From: Pusillimonas sp. UBA6240
GTDB taxonomy: Bacteria; Pseudomonadota; Gammaproteobacteria; Burkholderiales; Burkholderiaceae_B
DNA: 40,815 nt
NCBI GenBank assembly: GCA_002441445.1
Contig: DJWC01000044.1
Span: 11,729 to 52,543 of the forward strand
Reading direction: 5' to 3'
The number at the start of each line of letters is the position of its first letter. Position 1 is the first letter of the stretch. A program made the translations under genes and the position numbers. Below, in pieces: positions 31,576 through 38,904 of the stretch. The notes under the pieces are model-generated. The model made no database searches. It was not told where the DNA came from and saw nothing but the letters and a program-made list of their open reading frames with translations.

Positions 31576-31726
31576 ATGGGCCAATAAATGTACCCGATGG
31601 GATAAGCTGTAAACAATTTCCTGGATGTCAGTGGACATCGCTTAGCAGGAAATTTCCTTTTGGGTCAAGGACTTGACCGCTCAGCAGAGGCCAATAGCCA
31701 TTCTCGGAGTGAGCGGGCGATGGGAA
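31574..31726 (+). repeat. Left copy of the tRNA-Gly-linked repeat
   Basis: About 150 bases resembling 33984-34150. Shared blocks include GGATGTCAGTG-ACATC (a hairpin in both), AGGAAATT-CC, CTCAGCAG and GAGCGGG-GATGGGAA. The last block (31711-31726) repeats the 3' end of tRNA-Gly with one mismatch, after which similarity stops. This copy also has two palindromes, AGGAAATTTCCT (31647-31658) and GGTCAAGGACTTGACC (31663-31678). It looks like the old left end of an element inserted at the tRNA. Confidence 0.65.
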
Positions 31727-31748
31727 CAATATCGAGATAGTGCAGGCC

Positions 31749-32975
31749 TTATGCAAATGCTGGCTCAAAATCCACTAGATCAGTACCCCGCATGCCCAAT
31801 CCCTTGGCCACAGCGCGCCAGCTCTCCACGGCCTGAGCCACCTCCGTCCAGATCTCAGCAGCTTCCTCTGCATCCAATCTGAAGTAAGGCGCCCCGTCCA
31901 TCAGCACATCCCTACTGTCAATCGGCCCTGAATCCTCAGTCACCCATGTCTTGCTCTCACGACGATCGCCAGGCATAGGATTGAGGTCGAACGCTGGCGA
32001 CAGACGCCATCCATGGTTGCGCGCGTCATACAGAAACCCGGTATTACGCAAGTGGTCATCCGTGTTGCAGATCAGAAAATTGAAGACCAGTCGGCGCCAC
32101 AATTGATGGATGTCGGCAATCGGGTTGGCGCCTTCCTGCAGCAGGACGTCCACCAGTTCCGTATAAGCATGCGTCGTGTCGCGGCCATCGGATTGCAGCA
32201 TCGTCGCGGCCGACACATAGGGAATACGGCCGCCATCATCGGTGCGGTCGAACCGCCTAATGATGGCCACCGCCGTCTCATTGATTACCTCCACACGCGC
32301 CGCTGCCACATTGATGCCTGCCTTCGCGGCAAGATGCATGGCCAGGACTTCGCCTCTAATCACGTCGCGCTTGTCCGCCTGGCTAGGAAACTTGCCCAAG
32401 GCCAAACGACCGTCCGTATCTCGAACGGTTGACTTCGGCCGGGCGCCACCCAGCGAGGTGCCTTGCCCCAGCAGATATTGCAAATCCTGCGCGCTCTCCG
32501 TGCCGGCCTCCAACGCGCGGGCCGCTTGCACGACTTTATCCAGCTCCACTAACGGCGGCACGTGCCAATGCGCTCCGCCAGAGCGCAAATAGACTTGGGC
32601 TTGACGATCAAAAAGACGCAGCGCGCCGACACGTGCCTCGTCATCCACCCACATCAAGAAGTCGACAGGCTCCAGCGCAGGCGTCTCACGGTCTTGCTGC
32701 CGCAACCTCGCATGCGCACGCCGAATCACGCGCTCACCCCACGAGTCTGGCGCCGTGTCCTCCAGCGCGCGAAAGAATACCTGCTGAGGATGTTGAACAC
32801 TCAAGACCGGCTGCAGGTCGGGCGATAGTGTGAAGAATCGCGCATCTCGCAACCAACGCTCGTCGTAACTGAACGCGCTGCGCTTGCCGCTACCTAGATA
32901 TAGCCGCCCCACGATCTGGCCGCTGGACCCTAGATGCACCTCCAGATCCCGACGCCTGGATGCCTTGGTAGCCAT
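31749..32975 (-). CDS. hipA: HipA-family serine/threonine kinase toxin
   Basis: A 408-residue HipA-like kinase. It has the N-terminal subdomain ('VGRLYLGSGKRSAFSYDERWL'), the P-loop-like GTSLGGARPK (Ser174 matches the autophosphorylated serine of E. coli HipA), Lys195 in LALGKFPS, the catalytic loop NTDDHLRN (Asp306/307) and the metal loop LSPAFDLNP (Asp330). HipA kinases phosphorylate aminoacyl-tRNA synthetases such as GltX and slow growth. It overlaps the antitoxin gene by one base in TGATG. All catalytic motifs are present, so it looks active. It lies between the two copies of the tRNA-linked repeat, suggesting it arrived on a mobile element. Confidence 0.93.
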   Translation of the reverse strand: MATKASRRRDLEVHLGSSGQIVGRLYLGSGKRSAFSYDERWLRDARFFTLSPDLQPVLSVQHPQQVFFRALEDTAPDSWGERVIRRAHARLRQQDRETPALEPVDFLMWVDDEARVGALRLFDRQAQVYLRSGGAHWHVPPLVELDKVVQAARALEAGTESAQDLQYLLGQGTSLGGARPKSTVRDTDGRLALGKFPSQADKRDVIRGEVLAMHLAAKAGINVAAARVEVINETAVAIIRRFDRTDDGGRIPYVSAATMLQSDGRDTTHAYTELVDVLLQEGANPIADIHQLWRRLVFNFLICNTDDHLRNTGFLYDARNHGWRLSPAFDLNPMPGDRRESKTWVTEDSGPIDSRDVLMDGAPYFRLDAEEAAEIWTEVAQAVESWRAVAKGLGMRGTDLVDFEPAFA

Positions 32976-33388
32976 CAGAAGCCCTCCAACTCATCGGTGT
33001 CATCAGCTGCGCCCTCTTTGGCAGCAGCGGGACGACCAACTCGTGCTTTGCTGCCAGAAGAAGTCCGCACCCGCTGCGGCAACTGTTCCCGCACCAGCTC
33101 CATCCCCAGCGTGTCATTCTCCGTGGCCATCACCTTTACCATGTCCTCAAGACGGCCAAGCACATGCAAGGCACGCAGGAAGGTGTGCAAGGCAGTGCCG
33201 GGATAGCCGTCTTCCATGCGCCTGACCGTACTCAGTGATGTGCCAATACGCTGCGCCAGGTCTTCCTGGCTCAACCGGCGCACCCGGCGTGCGATCGAGA
33301 TGTCCCGTCCAAGACGGTGCAACGCACGTTCTACAGGCCGCGGCATGGCAATCCGTAGACTGGAATTTCTCTGCTCGGAAGCTGGCAT
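32975..33388 (-). CDS. hipB: HipB-like XRE-family antitoxin
   Basis: A 137-residue protein with a central helix-turn-helix: 'LGRDISIARRVRRLSQEDLAQRIGTSLSTVRRMEDGYPG' in the XRE pattern (about 25-65). A basic, Ala-rich C-terminal tail of about 35 residues (SSGSKARVGRPAAAKEG) resembles the flexible tail that blocks the toxin in E. coli HipB. The ATG at 33388 has AGCAGGT upstream; an internal ATG at 33346 is possible. It precedes hipA with coupled translation. The long inverted repeat 100-140 bases upstream is the likely operator. Confidence 0.88.
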   Translation of the reverse strand: MPASEQRNSSLRIAMPRPVERALHRLGRDISIARRVRRLSQEDLAQRIGTSLSTVRRMEDGYPGTALHTFLRALHVLGRLEDMVKVMATENDTLGMELVREQLPQRVRTSSGSKARVGRPAAAKEGAADDTDELEGF

Positions 33389-33430
33389 GTTTGTACCTGC
33401 TCAGATATGGCTAAAAAGCACCGTTAGGCA

Positions 33431-33528
33431 GTCATATTTAAACACATAGAGGCGGCACGATCAATCAATTATTTTCTAATAAACAGTCATATATGAATCA
33501 TAAAACTCTATTTTTATTCATATATGAC
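33431..33528 (-). promoter_or_regulatory. hipBA control region with paired palindromic operators
   Basis: GTCATATATGAAT (33486-33498) and ATTCATATATGAC (33516-33528) are perfect inverted copies 17 bases apart. Each contains the palindrome TCATATATGA, centred 31 bases apart, about three helical turns. A third partial copy, GTCATATTTA (33431-33440), overlaps a possible -10. The region is strongly AT-rich. HipB binding and autorepression are inferred. Confidence 0.72.
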
Positions 33529-33983
33529 ATTAAATGAACACCACACACGCTCGAGGCATTTTCCAGGGCCTGGACGCACTCAGCGGAATCATTCAGCAGC
33601 AGCCAGGCGGTCCATTGGTGCTTCGACCGCTCCTTCAGAGAGTTCTCGTCACCGCTCATATGCAGCTCAATGCTGGACGTAATTGGCAAGCGAAGGCCGC
33701 GGGCTGTCGCGAAACCCATGGTGCAGCGTTGGATCGATCCTAACGATGGATCAGTTAAGTATCCGCCTCGTCACACCAATGAACTACCTCGAACAAGTAT
33801 GGCTCAGTGGTCAACAATATCTGAACGGATTTAAGCACGGTATTTGACACCAAAGGATTACGTGCGCCTATACGTACTTCACCGATAGTGTTGCCACAGA
33901 ATTGCTCGCCGTCCTTTGAAAGAGTCATCGCAATAACTTGGTAGCCGACCTCTACCGGTAAGCCCAAAGCAGGCACTCTACCT
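33529..33983. other. AT-richer stretch without a firm gene, between hip control region and right repeat
   Basis: About 450 bases with lower GC than the neighbours. Apart from the doubtful short frames noted at 33498-33976 no gene, RNA or mobile-element end was recognised. Composition differs from the flanks, fitting transferred and decayed DNA. Confidence 0.45.
33755..33976 (-). CDS. Hypothetical short protein or gene remnant
   Basis: A 73-residue open frame with a GTG start. The translation ('VIAMTLSKDGEQFCGNTIGEVRIGARNPLV ...') reads like natural protein and lacks the Arg/Pro-rich look of antisense frames, but no family is recognised and there is no good ribosome binding site. A second frame of 73 residues on the same strand (33498-33719) is similar in quality and overlaps the hip operator. 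Both may be pieces of a decayed gene in the tRNA-linked island. Confidence 0.3.
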   Translation of the reverse strand: MPALGLPVEVGYQVIAMTLSKDGEQFCGNTIGEVRIGARNPLVSNTVLKSVQILLTTEPYLFEVVHWCDEADT

Positions 33984-34150
33984 ATTGATGGACTGAAAAA
34001 TGTACTTATTTGGAGTGACTGTAGGTGGATTTCCCAGGATGTCAGTGAACATCCCTCAGAAGGAAATTCCCTTTAGGATCAAAAGCTTAACCACTCAGCA
34101 GGCATCCATGGCCTTAGTTGGCCGCCCTTGGAATGAGCGGGTGATGGGAA
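33984..34150 (+). repeat. Right copy of the tRNA-Gly-linked repeat
   Basis: Matches 31574-31726 in the same orientation with many substitutions. The hairpin GGATGT-CAGTGA-ACATCC (34037-34054) and the block GAGCGGGTGATGGGAA (34135-34150) are conserved. The last block is the 3' end of the intact tRNA-Gly gene, so this copy joins the target gene. Confidence 0.65.
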
Positions 34151-34206
34151 TCGAACCCACGCTTGAGGCTTGGGAAGCCGCCGTTCTACCATTGAACTAC
34201 ACCCGC
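34136..34206 (-). tRNA. tRNA-Gly (anticodon CCC)
   Basis: Read on the minus strand, the 71 bases fold as a tRNA: acceptor GCGGGTG/CACCCGC, D-arm GTTCAATGGTAGAAC, anticodon loop TTCCCAA, and T-arm GTGGG-TTCGATT-CCCAT. The anticodon CCC reads GGG glycine codons. The anticodon stem has one C-U mismatch at position 28-42. The 3' CCA is not encoded: after discriminator T the DNA reads CATTCC. The 3' end abuts the right copy of the island repeat. Confidence 0.93.
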
Positions 34207-34385
34207 ATTAACCCGCATCTTCGGCCGCCATGCCTGTCGCAGGCAGCGATGCAGCCGGGATATATCCGGCTGCCGGGGTAGGCATTATAGCGCCACCTTC
34301 GCCTGTCTGCTCGAATGCGCCGAGATCGAGGAAGGGCGAGCGGCACCGCATGAAATCGGCGCCGGCAATCACTACAATTGCGTTC

Positions 34386-35276
34386 ATGAATATGACTGCA
34401 CCCCCAAATTCCGGCGACACGCCAGGCAACACGCCAGGCGGCACACCAGACAATACGCAAGGCAACATACCGGGCGAGATGCCGGGCGACATACCAGGTG
34501 ATATATCCGGCGACAGCCCGGGCGGCGCGCCCGGGCGCGAGCGCTCCGCCGATACGCCGCCACCTCAACCCACGTCGGCCGACTTCGTCGCCACCTCGAC
34601 CAGCCCTTCGGGCACGACCCACATCCGCAGCTTCGTGCATCGGCGCGCGCATATCACGCCAGGCCAGAAAGAGGCGCTGGACCGGCTGCTGCCGCAGTGG
34701 TCCATCCCCTACCGCCGCGCCGCGCTGGATTTCGACAAGGTCTTTGGCCGCAATGCGCCAACCGTGCTGGAGATCGGCTTCGGCATGGGCGAAACCACGC
34801 AGAAGATCGCCGCGGCCCGGCCCGAGCACAACTTTCTGGGCGTGGAAGTCTTCAACGCGGGCGTGGGCGCCTTGCTCAAGCGCATAGAAGAATCCGGCCA
34901 GACGAATATCCGCATCATCCAGCATGACGCCGTCGAAGTGGCGCGCGACATGATCGCGCCCGACTCGCTGGCGGGCGTGCACATCTATTTTCCCGATCCT
35001 TGGCCCAAGAAGCGCCATCACAAACGCAGGCTGATCCAGCCCCCGTTCATCGCGCTGCTGGCCAGCCGCATCAAGCCGGGCGGGTATATACACTGCGCCA
35101 CCGATTGGGAAAACTATGCCGAGCAGATGCTGGAGGTACTGAGCGCCGAGCCCAGCCTGCGCAATACGGCCGAGGACTATACGCCGCGGCCCGAATTCCG
35201 CCCCCAAACCAAGTTCGAAACGCGAGGCCTGCGGCTGGGCCACGGCGTATGGGACTTGATCTTTACACGCGTTTAA
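34386..35276 (+). CDS. trmB: tRNA (guanine-N7)-methyltransferase
   Basis: A protein of about 296 residues with a TrmB core: 'IRSFVHRRAHITPGQKEALDRLLPQW', 'VLEIGFGMGETTQKIAAARPEHNFLGVEVFNAGVG' (SAM site), 'HIYFPDPWPKKRHHKRRLIQPPF' (catalytic PDPWxKxRHxKRR) and the closing 'TKFETRGLRLGHGVWDLIF'. It forms m7G46 in tRNA. The first ~70 residues are an unusual Gly/Asp/Asn/Pro repeat region of the type G-D-x-P-G encoded by 12-base tandem repeats, outside the conserved core. The start is uncertain (34350, 34386 or 34392); 34386 is chosen as the ATG nearest the repeat. Confidence 0.93.
   Translation: MNMTAPPNSGDTPGNTPGGTPDNTQGNIPGEMPGDIPGDISGDSPGGAPGRERSADTPPPQPTSADFVATSTSPSGTTHIRSFVHRRAHITPGQKEALDRLLPQWSIPYRRAALDFDKVFGRNAPTVLEIGFGMGETTQKIAAARPEHNFLGVEVFNAGVGALLKRIEESGQTNIRIIQHDAVEVARDMIAPDSLAGVHIYFPDPWPKKRHHKRRLIQPPFIALLASRIKPGGYIHCATDWENYAEQMLEVLSAEPSLRNTAEDYTPRPEFRPQTKFETRGLRLGHGVWDLIFTRV
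34407..34528 (+). repeat. Degenerate 12-bp tandem repeat in the trmB 5' region
   Basis: Roughly ten units of the form GGCRACAYRCCR encode Gly-(Asp/Asn)-(Thr/Ile)-Pro. Units vary mainly at third positions and in a few codons. The array lies before the conserved TrmB core and keeps frame, so its copy number could change without harming the enzyme. Confidence 0.7.
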
Positions 35277-35284
35277 CTTTGCAG

Positions 35285-35316
35285 GGCGGCCGCGGGCATT
35301 CTGCGCCGCGGCCGCC
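35285..35316. terminator. GC-rich hairpin after trmB
   Basis: GGCGGCCGCGG (35285-35295) and CCGCGGCCGCC (35306-35316) form a perfect 11-bp stem with a 10-base loop, nine bases after the trmB stop. No T-run follows. It may end trmB transcripts partly, since pip starts 23 bases later. Confidence 0.5.
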
Positions 35317-35338
35317 GCCTGTCACAAGGAACAGCCAG

Positions 35339-36304
35339 GTGTACCCGGAAATCCAACCTTATGCCCACGGTTATCTGAATACCGAAGACGGCCATCATGT
35401 CTACTGGGAGCTCTGCGGCAATCCGCAGGGCAAGCCCGCCATTTTCCTGCACGGAGGGCCCGGCGGCGGCTGCTCCCCGGCCCATCGCAGGCTGTTCAAT
35501 CCGGAACGCTACAAGGTGCTGCTGTTCGATCAGCGCGGCTGCGGACGCTCTTCGCCGCACGCCAGCCTGGACAACAACACCACCTGGCATCTGGTCAGCG
35601 ATATGGAGCGGCTGCGCACCGAAGTGCTCGAAGCCGAGAAGATGCTGGTATTCGGCGGCTCTTGGGGTTCGACCCTGGCGCTGGCTTATGCGCAGCGGCA
35701 TCCACGGCATGTCAGCGAACTGATTCTGCGAGGCATATTCACCGTGCGCCACGAAGAACTGCGCTGGTTCTATCAGGAAGGCGCGTCGTGGCTATTCCCG
35801 GATTATTGGGAGGATTACTTGGCGCCGATTCCCCCGGAAGAGCGCCATGATCTGATCGCCGCCTACCGGCGTCGCCTGACGGGCAGCGATCGCACAGCCC
35901 AGCTTCAGGCCGCCCATGCTTGGACGCAATGGGAAAGCCGCACGATCACCCTACGGCCCAGCAGCGCCCACCAACAAGACCATGCGGCCGATGAATCGGC
36001 GCTGGCCTTCGCGCGCATCGAGAACCACTATTTCGTCAACCGGGGCTTCATGGAAGAAGGCCAGCTGCTGCGCGATGCACACTTGCTGCATGATATCCCC
36101 GGGGTCATCGTGCAAGGCCGCTATGACGCCTGCACCCCCGCCCGCACCGCCTGGGCCTTGCACCAGGCATGGCCGCAGGCGGAATTCCATCTGATCGATG
36201 ACGCGGGCCATGCCTTCGATGAGCCCGGCATACTGGCCCAACTAATCGCCGCAACGGATAAATTCAGCGAAAGCCGCCAAAACCACCCCGCCCCAAGCCC
36301 TTGA
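35339..36304 (+). CDS. pip: Proline iminopeptidase (S33 alpha/beta hydrolase)
   Basis: A 321-residue protein starting with GTG at 35339, which has AAGGA eight bases upstream. It has 'PAIFLHGGPGGGCSPAHRRLF' (HGGPGGG oxyanion site), 'LLFDQRGCGRS', the nucleophile elbow GGSWGST, Asp in GRYDACTP and His in DDAGHAFDEPG, forming the Ser-Asp-His triad. The family removes N-terminal proline from peptides in the cytoplasm. The open frame extends far upstream into trmB in another frame, but the family start fits 35339. Its last 41 bases overlap the end of the convergent ffh gene, an unusually long tail-to-tail overlap. Confidence 0.94.
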   Translation: MYPEIQPYAHGYLNTEDGHHVYWELCGNPQGKPAIFLHGGPGGGCSPAHRRLFNPERYKVLLFDQRGCGRSSPHASLDNNTTWHLVSDMERLRTEVLEAEKMLVFGGSWGSTLALAYAQRHPRHVSELILRGIFTVRHEELRWFYQEGASWLFPDYWEDYLAPIPPEERHDLIAAYRRRLTGSDRTAQLQAAHAWTQWESRTITLRPSSAHQQDHAADESALAFARIENHYFVNRGFMEEGQLLRDAHLLHDIPGVIVQGRYDACTPARTAWALHQAWPQAEFHLIDDAGHAFDEPGILAQLIAATDKFSESRQNHPAPSP

Positions 36305-37679
36305 GACCGCCCATGGCGCGCATCATCTTGGCCATGCCGCCTTTTTTCATTTGCTTCATCATGCCCTGCATTTGCTCGTACTGATTCAGCAAACGGTTGA
36401 CTTCCTGCACCGGCACGCCCGCCCCCGCCGCGATGCGGCGCTTGCGCGAAGCCTTGAGCAATTCGGGCTTGGCGCGCTCGGCCGGGGTCATGGAATTGAG
36501 TATGCCTTCGCTGCGGCGCAATTGCTTTTCCGCCTGCCCGCTTTGCAGCTGCCCCGCCGCCTGCGCGAATTGCGCGGGCAGCTTTTCCAGCAATGAGCCC
36601 ATGTCGCCCATTTTCTTCACTTGCAGCAATTGCTCGCGGAAATCGTTCAAGTCGAAACGCGTGCCCGACTTGATCTTGGCGGCCAGCTTTTCCGCCTCGG
36701 CCACATCGATATTCTTCTGCGCCTGCTCGACCAGGGAAACGATGTCGCCCATGCCCAGCACCCGCTGCGCCATGCGCTCCGGGTGGAAGGGCTCCAGGCC
36801 ATCCAGCTTCTCCGACAAGCCGACGAACTTCAGAGGCTTGCCGGTGACATGGCGCACGGACAGTGCCGCGCCGCCGCGCGCGTCGCCATCCAGCTTGGTC
36901 AACACCACGCCCGTCAGCGGCAGGGCTTCCGCAAAGGCGCGCGCCACATTGACGGCGTCCTGCCCCTGCATGGCATCCACCACGAACAGGGTTTCTATGG
37001 GCTTGAGCAAATCATGCAGGGCGCGGATCTCGCGCATCATGGCTTCGTCCACGCCCAGCCGACCGGCTGTATCCACGATCAGCACATCGTAATGGTGGCG
37101 CTTGGCGTGATCCAGCGCGTCGCGCGCGATCTGCTCGGGCTTTTGCGTTGCGTCGCTGGGCAGGAAGTCCACCTTGACCTGGGCCGCGACGGTTTTCAGC
37201 TGCTCGATGGCGGCCGGGCGGTAGACGTCGGCGCTGACCACCAGCACTTTCTTCCTGCCCGTCTTGCGGCCGTTTTGCTGATGCCCGCCTTCGCTGAGCC
37301 ACTTCGCCAGCTTGCCCGTGGTGGTCGTCTTGCCCGCCCCCTGCAAGCCGGCCATCAGGATGACCGCCGGCGGCTGGGTGGCTAGCGACAGCTCGCTGGC
37401 CTCGGGGCCGAGGTCGCCGCCCATCAATGCCGTCAATTCCTTGTGGACGATGCCCACCAGGGCCTGGCCGGGGTTCAGGCTGCCGACGACCTCCTGGCCC
37501 ATGGCGCGTTCCTTGACCCGGGCGACGAAGTCGCGCACCACCGGCAGGGACACATCGGCCTCGAGCAGGGCCATGCGGACTTCGCGCAGCATTTCCTGCG
37601 TGTTGGCTTCCGTGAGGCGGGCCTGCCCGCGCATGGTTTTGACGACGCGCGAAAGACGTTGAGTCAGATTGTCGAGCAT
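36264..37679 (-). CDS. ffh: Signal recognition particle protein Ffh
   Basis: A 471-residue SRP54 GTPase. The N domain ('MLDNLTQRLSRVVKTMRGQARL') is followed by the G domain with GLQGAGKTTTTGK (111-123), 'SADVYRPAAIEQL', DTAGR, 'TKLDGDARGGAALS', then the Met-rich M domain ('QYEQMQGMMKQMKKGGMAKMMRAMGG') that binds 4.5S RNA and signal peptides. It directs nascent membrane proteins to FtsY. A 15-residue insert (EGGHQQNGRKTGRKK) follows the first G-domain helix. It is divergent from a CcsA-type gene, an arrangement common in Burkholderiales, and overlaps pip at its 3' end. Confidence 0.98.
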   Translation of the reverse strand: MLDNLTQRLSRVVKTMRGQARLTEANTQEMLREVRMALLEADVSLPVVRDFVARVKERAMGQEVVGSLNPGQALVGIVHKELTALMGGDLGPEASELSLATQPPAVILMAGLQGAGKTTTTGKLAKWLSEGGHQQNGRKTGRKKVLVVSADVYRPAAIEQLKTVAAQVKVDFLPSDATQKPEQIARDALDHAKRHHYDVLIVDTAGRLGVDEAMMREIRALHDLLKPIETLFVVDAMQGQDAVNVARAFAEALPLTGVVLTKLDGDARGGAALSVRHVTGKPLKFVGLSEKLDGLEPFHPERMAQRVLGMGDIVSLVEQAQKNIDVAEAEKLAAKIKSGTRFDLNDFREQLLQVKKMGDMGSLLEKLPAQFAQAAGQLQSGQAEKQLRRSEGILNSMTPAERAKPELLKASRKRRIAAGAGVPVQEVNRLLNQYEQMQGMMKQMKKGGMAKMMRAMGGLKGLGRGGFGGFR

Positions 37680-37780
37680 GAGAATGGTTTCGCTTAAACT
37701 AGTTTATCTTCCGGTATACGGACTAAAATGACGTGTTCAGGGCGCCGGGCCCGAACCGCGCAAACAAATCACAAGGGACT

Positions 37781-38626
37781 ATGTCTGCAGGCATTGTATT
37801 TCACTTGCTGGCCGCGCTGGCCTACGCCGTGCTGGCCGTTTCGCTTTGGAAGCCCCTGGCCCAAAGCAGCGGCGAACAGGTCGCCGCCGGCAAGGTACGG
37901 CGCGTCTGCCTGGCCGGCGCCATCGCGCTGCACTGCATAGGGCTGGCCCAAGCCATACTGCCCCCCCATGGCCTGCATCTGGGCTGGGCGCTGGCGCTGT
38001 CGGCAGCGGTTTGGCTGGGCATGCTGGTTTTCTGGCTGGAAAGCCTGATCATGCGCATCGACGGCCTGCTGCTCATTCTACTCCCCGCCTCCGCCGTCTC
38101 CGCACTATTGGGCGGCGTGTTTCCCGGCGGGCACACCATCGAGCACGCCGGCAACGAGTGGCTGCGCGTGCACCTGGTCATCGCCATGATGGCCTACGGG
38201 CTGATCACCGTCGCCGCGCTGCAGGCCATGTTGATGACCGCGCTGGACCGCCAGTTGCACCGCCCCGTCGAGCCGGCGGCCACGCGCGGCATGCTCAGCC
38301 GCGCACTGGACTCCATGCCCCCTCTGCTGGTGCAGGAAGTACTGCTGTTCCGCCTGATCTGGATCGGTTTCGCCGTACTGACCCTGACCGTCGCCACCGG
38401 CGCCGTCGTATCCCTGCTCCTCAGCGCCAAGCTGGTGCCCATGGATCACAAAACCATATTCACCCTGCTGTCCTGGTTCACATTCGGCGGGCTGCTGCTG
38501 GGCCGCTACACGCGGGGTTGGCGCGGGCGCATTGCGCTGCGCTGGACGCTGGTGGGCTTCGCCTTTCTTCTGCTGGCGTACAGCGGCAGCCGATTCGTGC
38601 TCGACGTCATTCTTCAGCGGGGCTAG
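37781..38626 (+). CDS. CcsA/YpjD-type cytochrome c assembly membrane protein
   Basis: A 281-residue inner-membrane protein with about eight helices, beginning 'MSAGIVFHLLAALAYAVLAVSLW'. 'GGHTIEHAGNEWLRVHLVIAMMAYGLITVAALQAMLM' and 'HKTIFTLLSWFTFGGLLLGRYTRGWRGRIALRWTLVGFAFLLLAYSGSRFV', read in pieces, match the cytochrome c assembly (CcsA/HemX-like, PF01578) family. Such proteins handle heme for cytochrome c maturation; this ffh-linked version (YpjD type) is not fully characterised. The ATG at 37781 follows AAGGG. The two small downstream genes follow closely and may be co-transcribed. Confidence 0.87.
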   Translation: MSAGIVFHLLAALAYAVLAVSLWKPLAQSSGEQVAAGKVRRVCLAGAIALHCIGLAQAILPPHGLHLGWALALSAAVWLGMLVFWLESLIMRIDGLLLILLPASAVSALLGGVFPGGHTIEHAGNEWLRVHLVIAMMAYGLITVAALQAMLMTALDRQLHRPVEPAATRGMLSRALDSMPPLLVQEVLLFRLIWIGFAVLTLTVATGAVVSLLLSAKLVPMDHKTIFTLLSWFTFGGLLLGRYTRGWRGRIALRWTLVGFAFLLLAYSGSRFVLDVILQRG

Positions 38627-38643
38627 CGCCCCGGTAAATCGAC

Positions 38644-38904
38644 ATGGGAAAAATCTTCTTCTGGGCGGTGATCATCATAGGCGGCCTGCTGCTTGCCCGT
38701 GTCCTGGCCCGCCATAACGAAAAAAGCCGCCTGGACGACAAACAAGCCGGGCAAGTCAAGCGCAACGGCGCCTTAGACTCCCAACAGCCCGAATCCATGG
38801 TGCGCTGCGAGCATTGCGGCATCCACCTGCCGCGTTCCGAAGCGGTACTGACGGGCGGGCATACCTGGTGCAGCCAAGAGCATGCGCGCTTAGGGCGCCC
38901 ATGA
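38644..38904 (+). CDS. PP0621-family small zinc-ribbon-like membrane protein
   Basis: An 86-residue protein with one N-terminal helix ('IFFWAVIIIGGLLLARVLA'), a charged linker, and a C-terminal metal-binding motif CEHCGIHLPRSEAV...WCSQEH, matching the PP0621 family. Its function is unknown. The stop overlaps the ampD start by four bases (ATGA), so the two are translationally coupled. Constant linkage to ampD and a CcsA-type gene suggests an envelope role. Confidence 0.88.
   Translation: MGKIFFWAVIIIGGLLLARVLARHNEKSRLDDKQAGQVKRNGALDSQQPESMVRCEHCGIHLPRSEAVLTGGHTWCSQEHARLGRP

Noticed and set aside
31408..31638. 76-residue minus-strand frame between arsR and hipA
   Set aside because: No family, no ribosome binding site, and it overlaps the hairpin and left repeat; treated as non-coding.
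31574..34206. Active integrative element
   Set aside because: No integrase or recombinase is present and the two repeat copies are well diverged, so only a decayed remnant can be supported.
34407..34528. CRISPR-like array in the trmB 5' region
   Set aside because: Units are only 12 bases, contiguous and in frame, without spacers; it is a coding tandem repeat.
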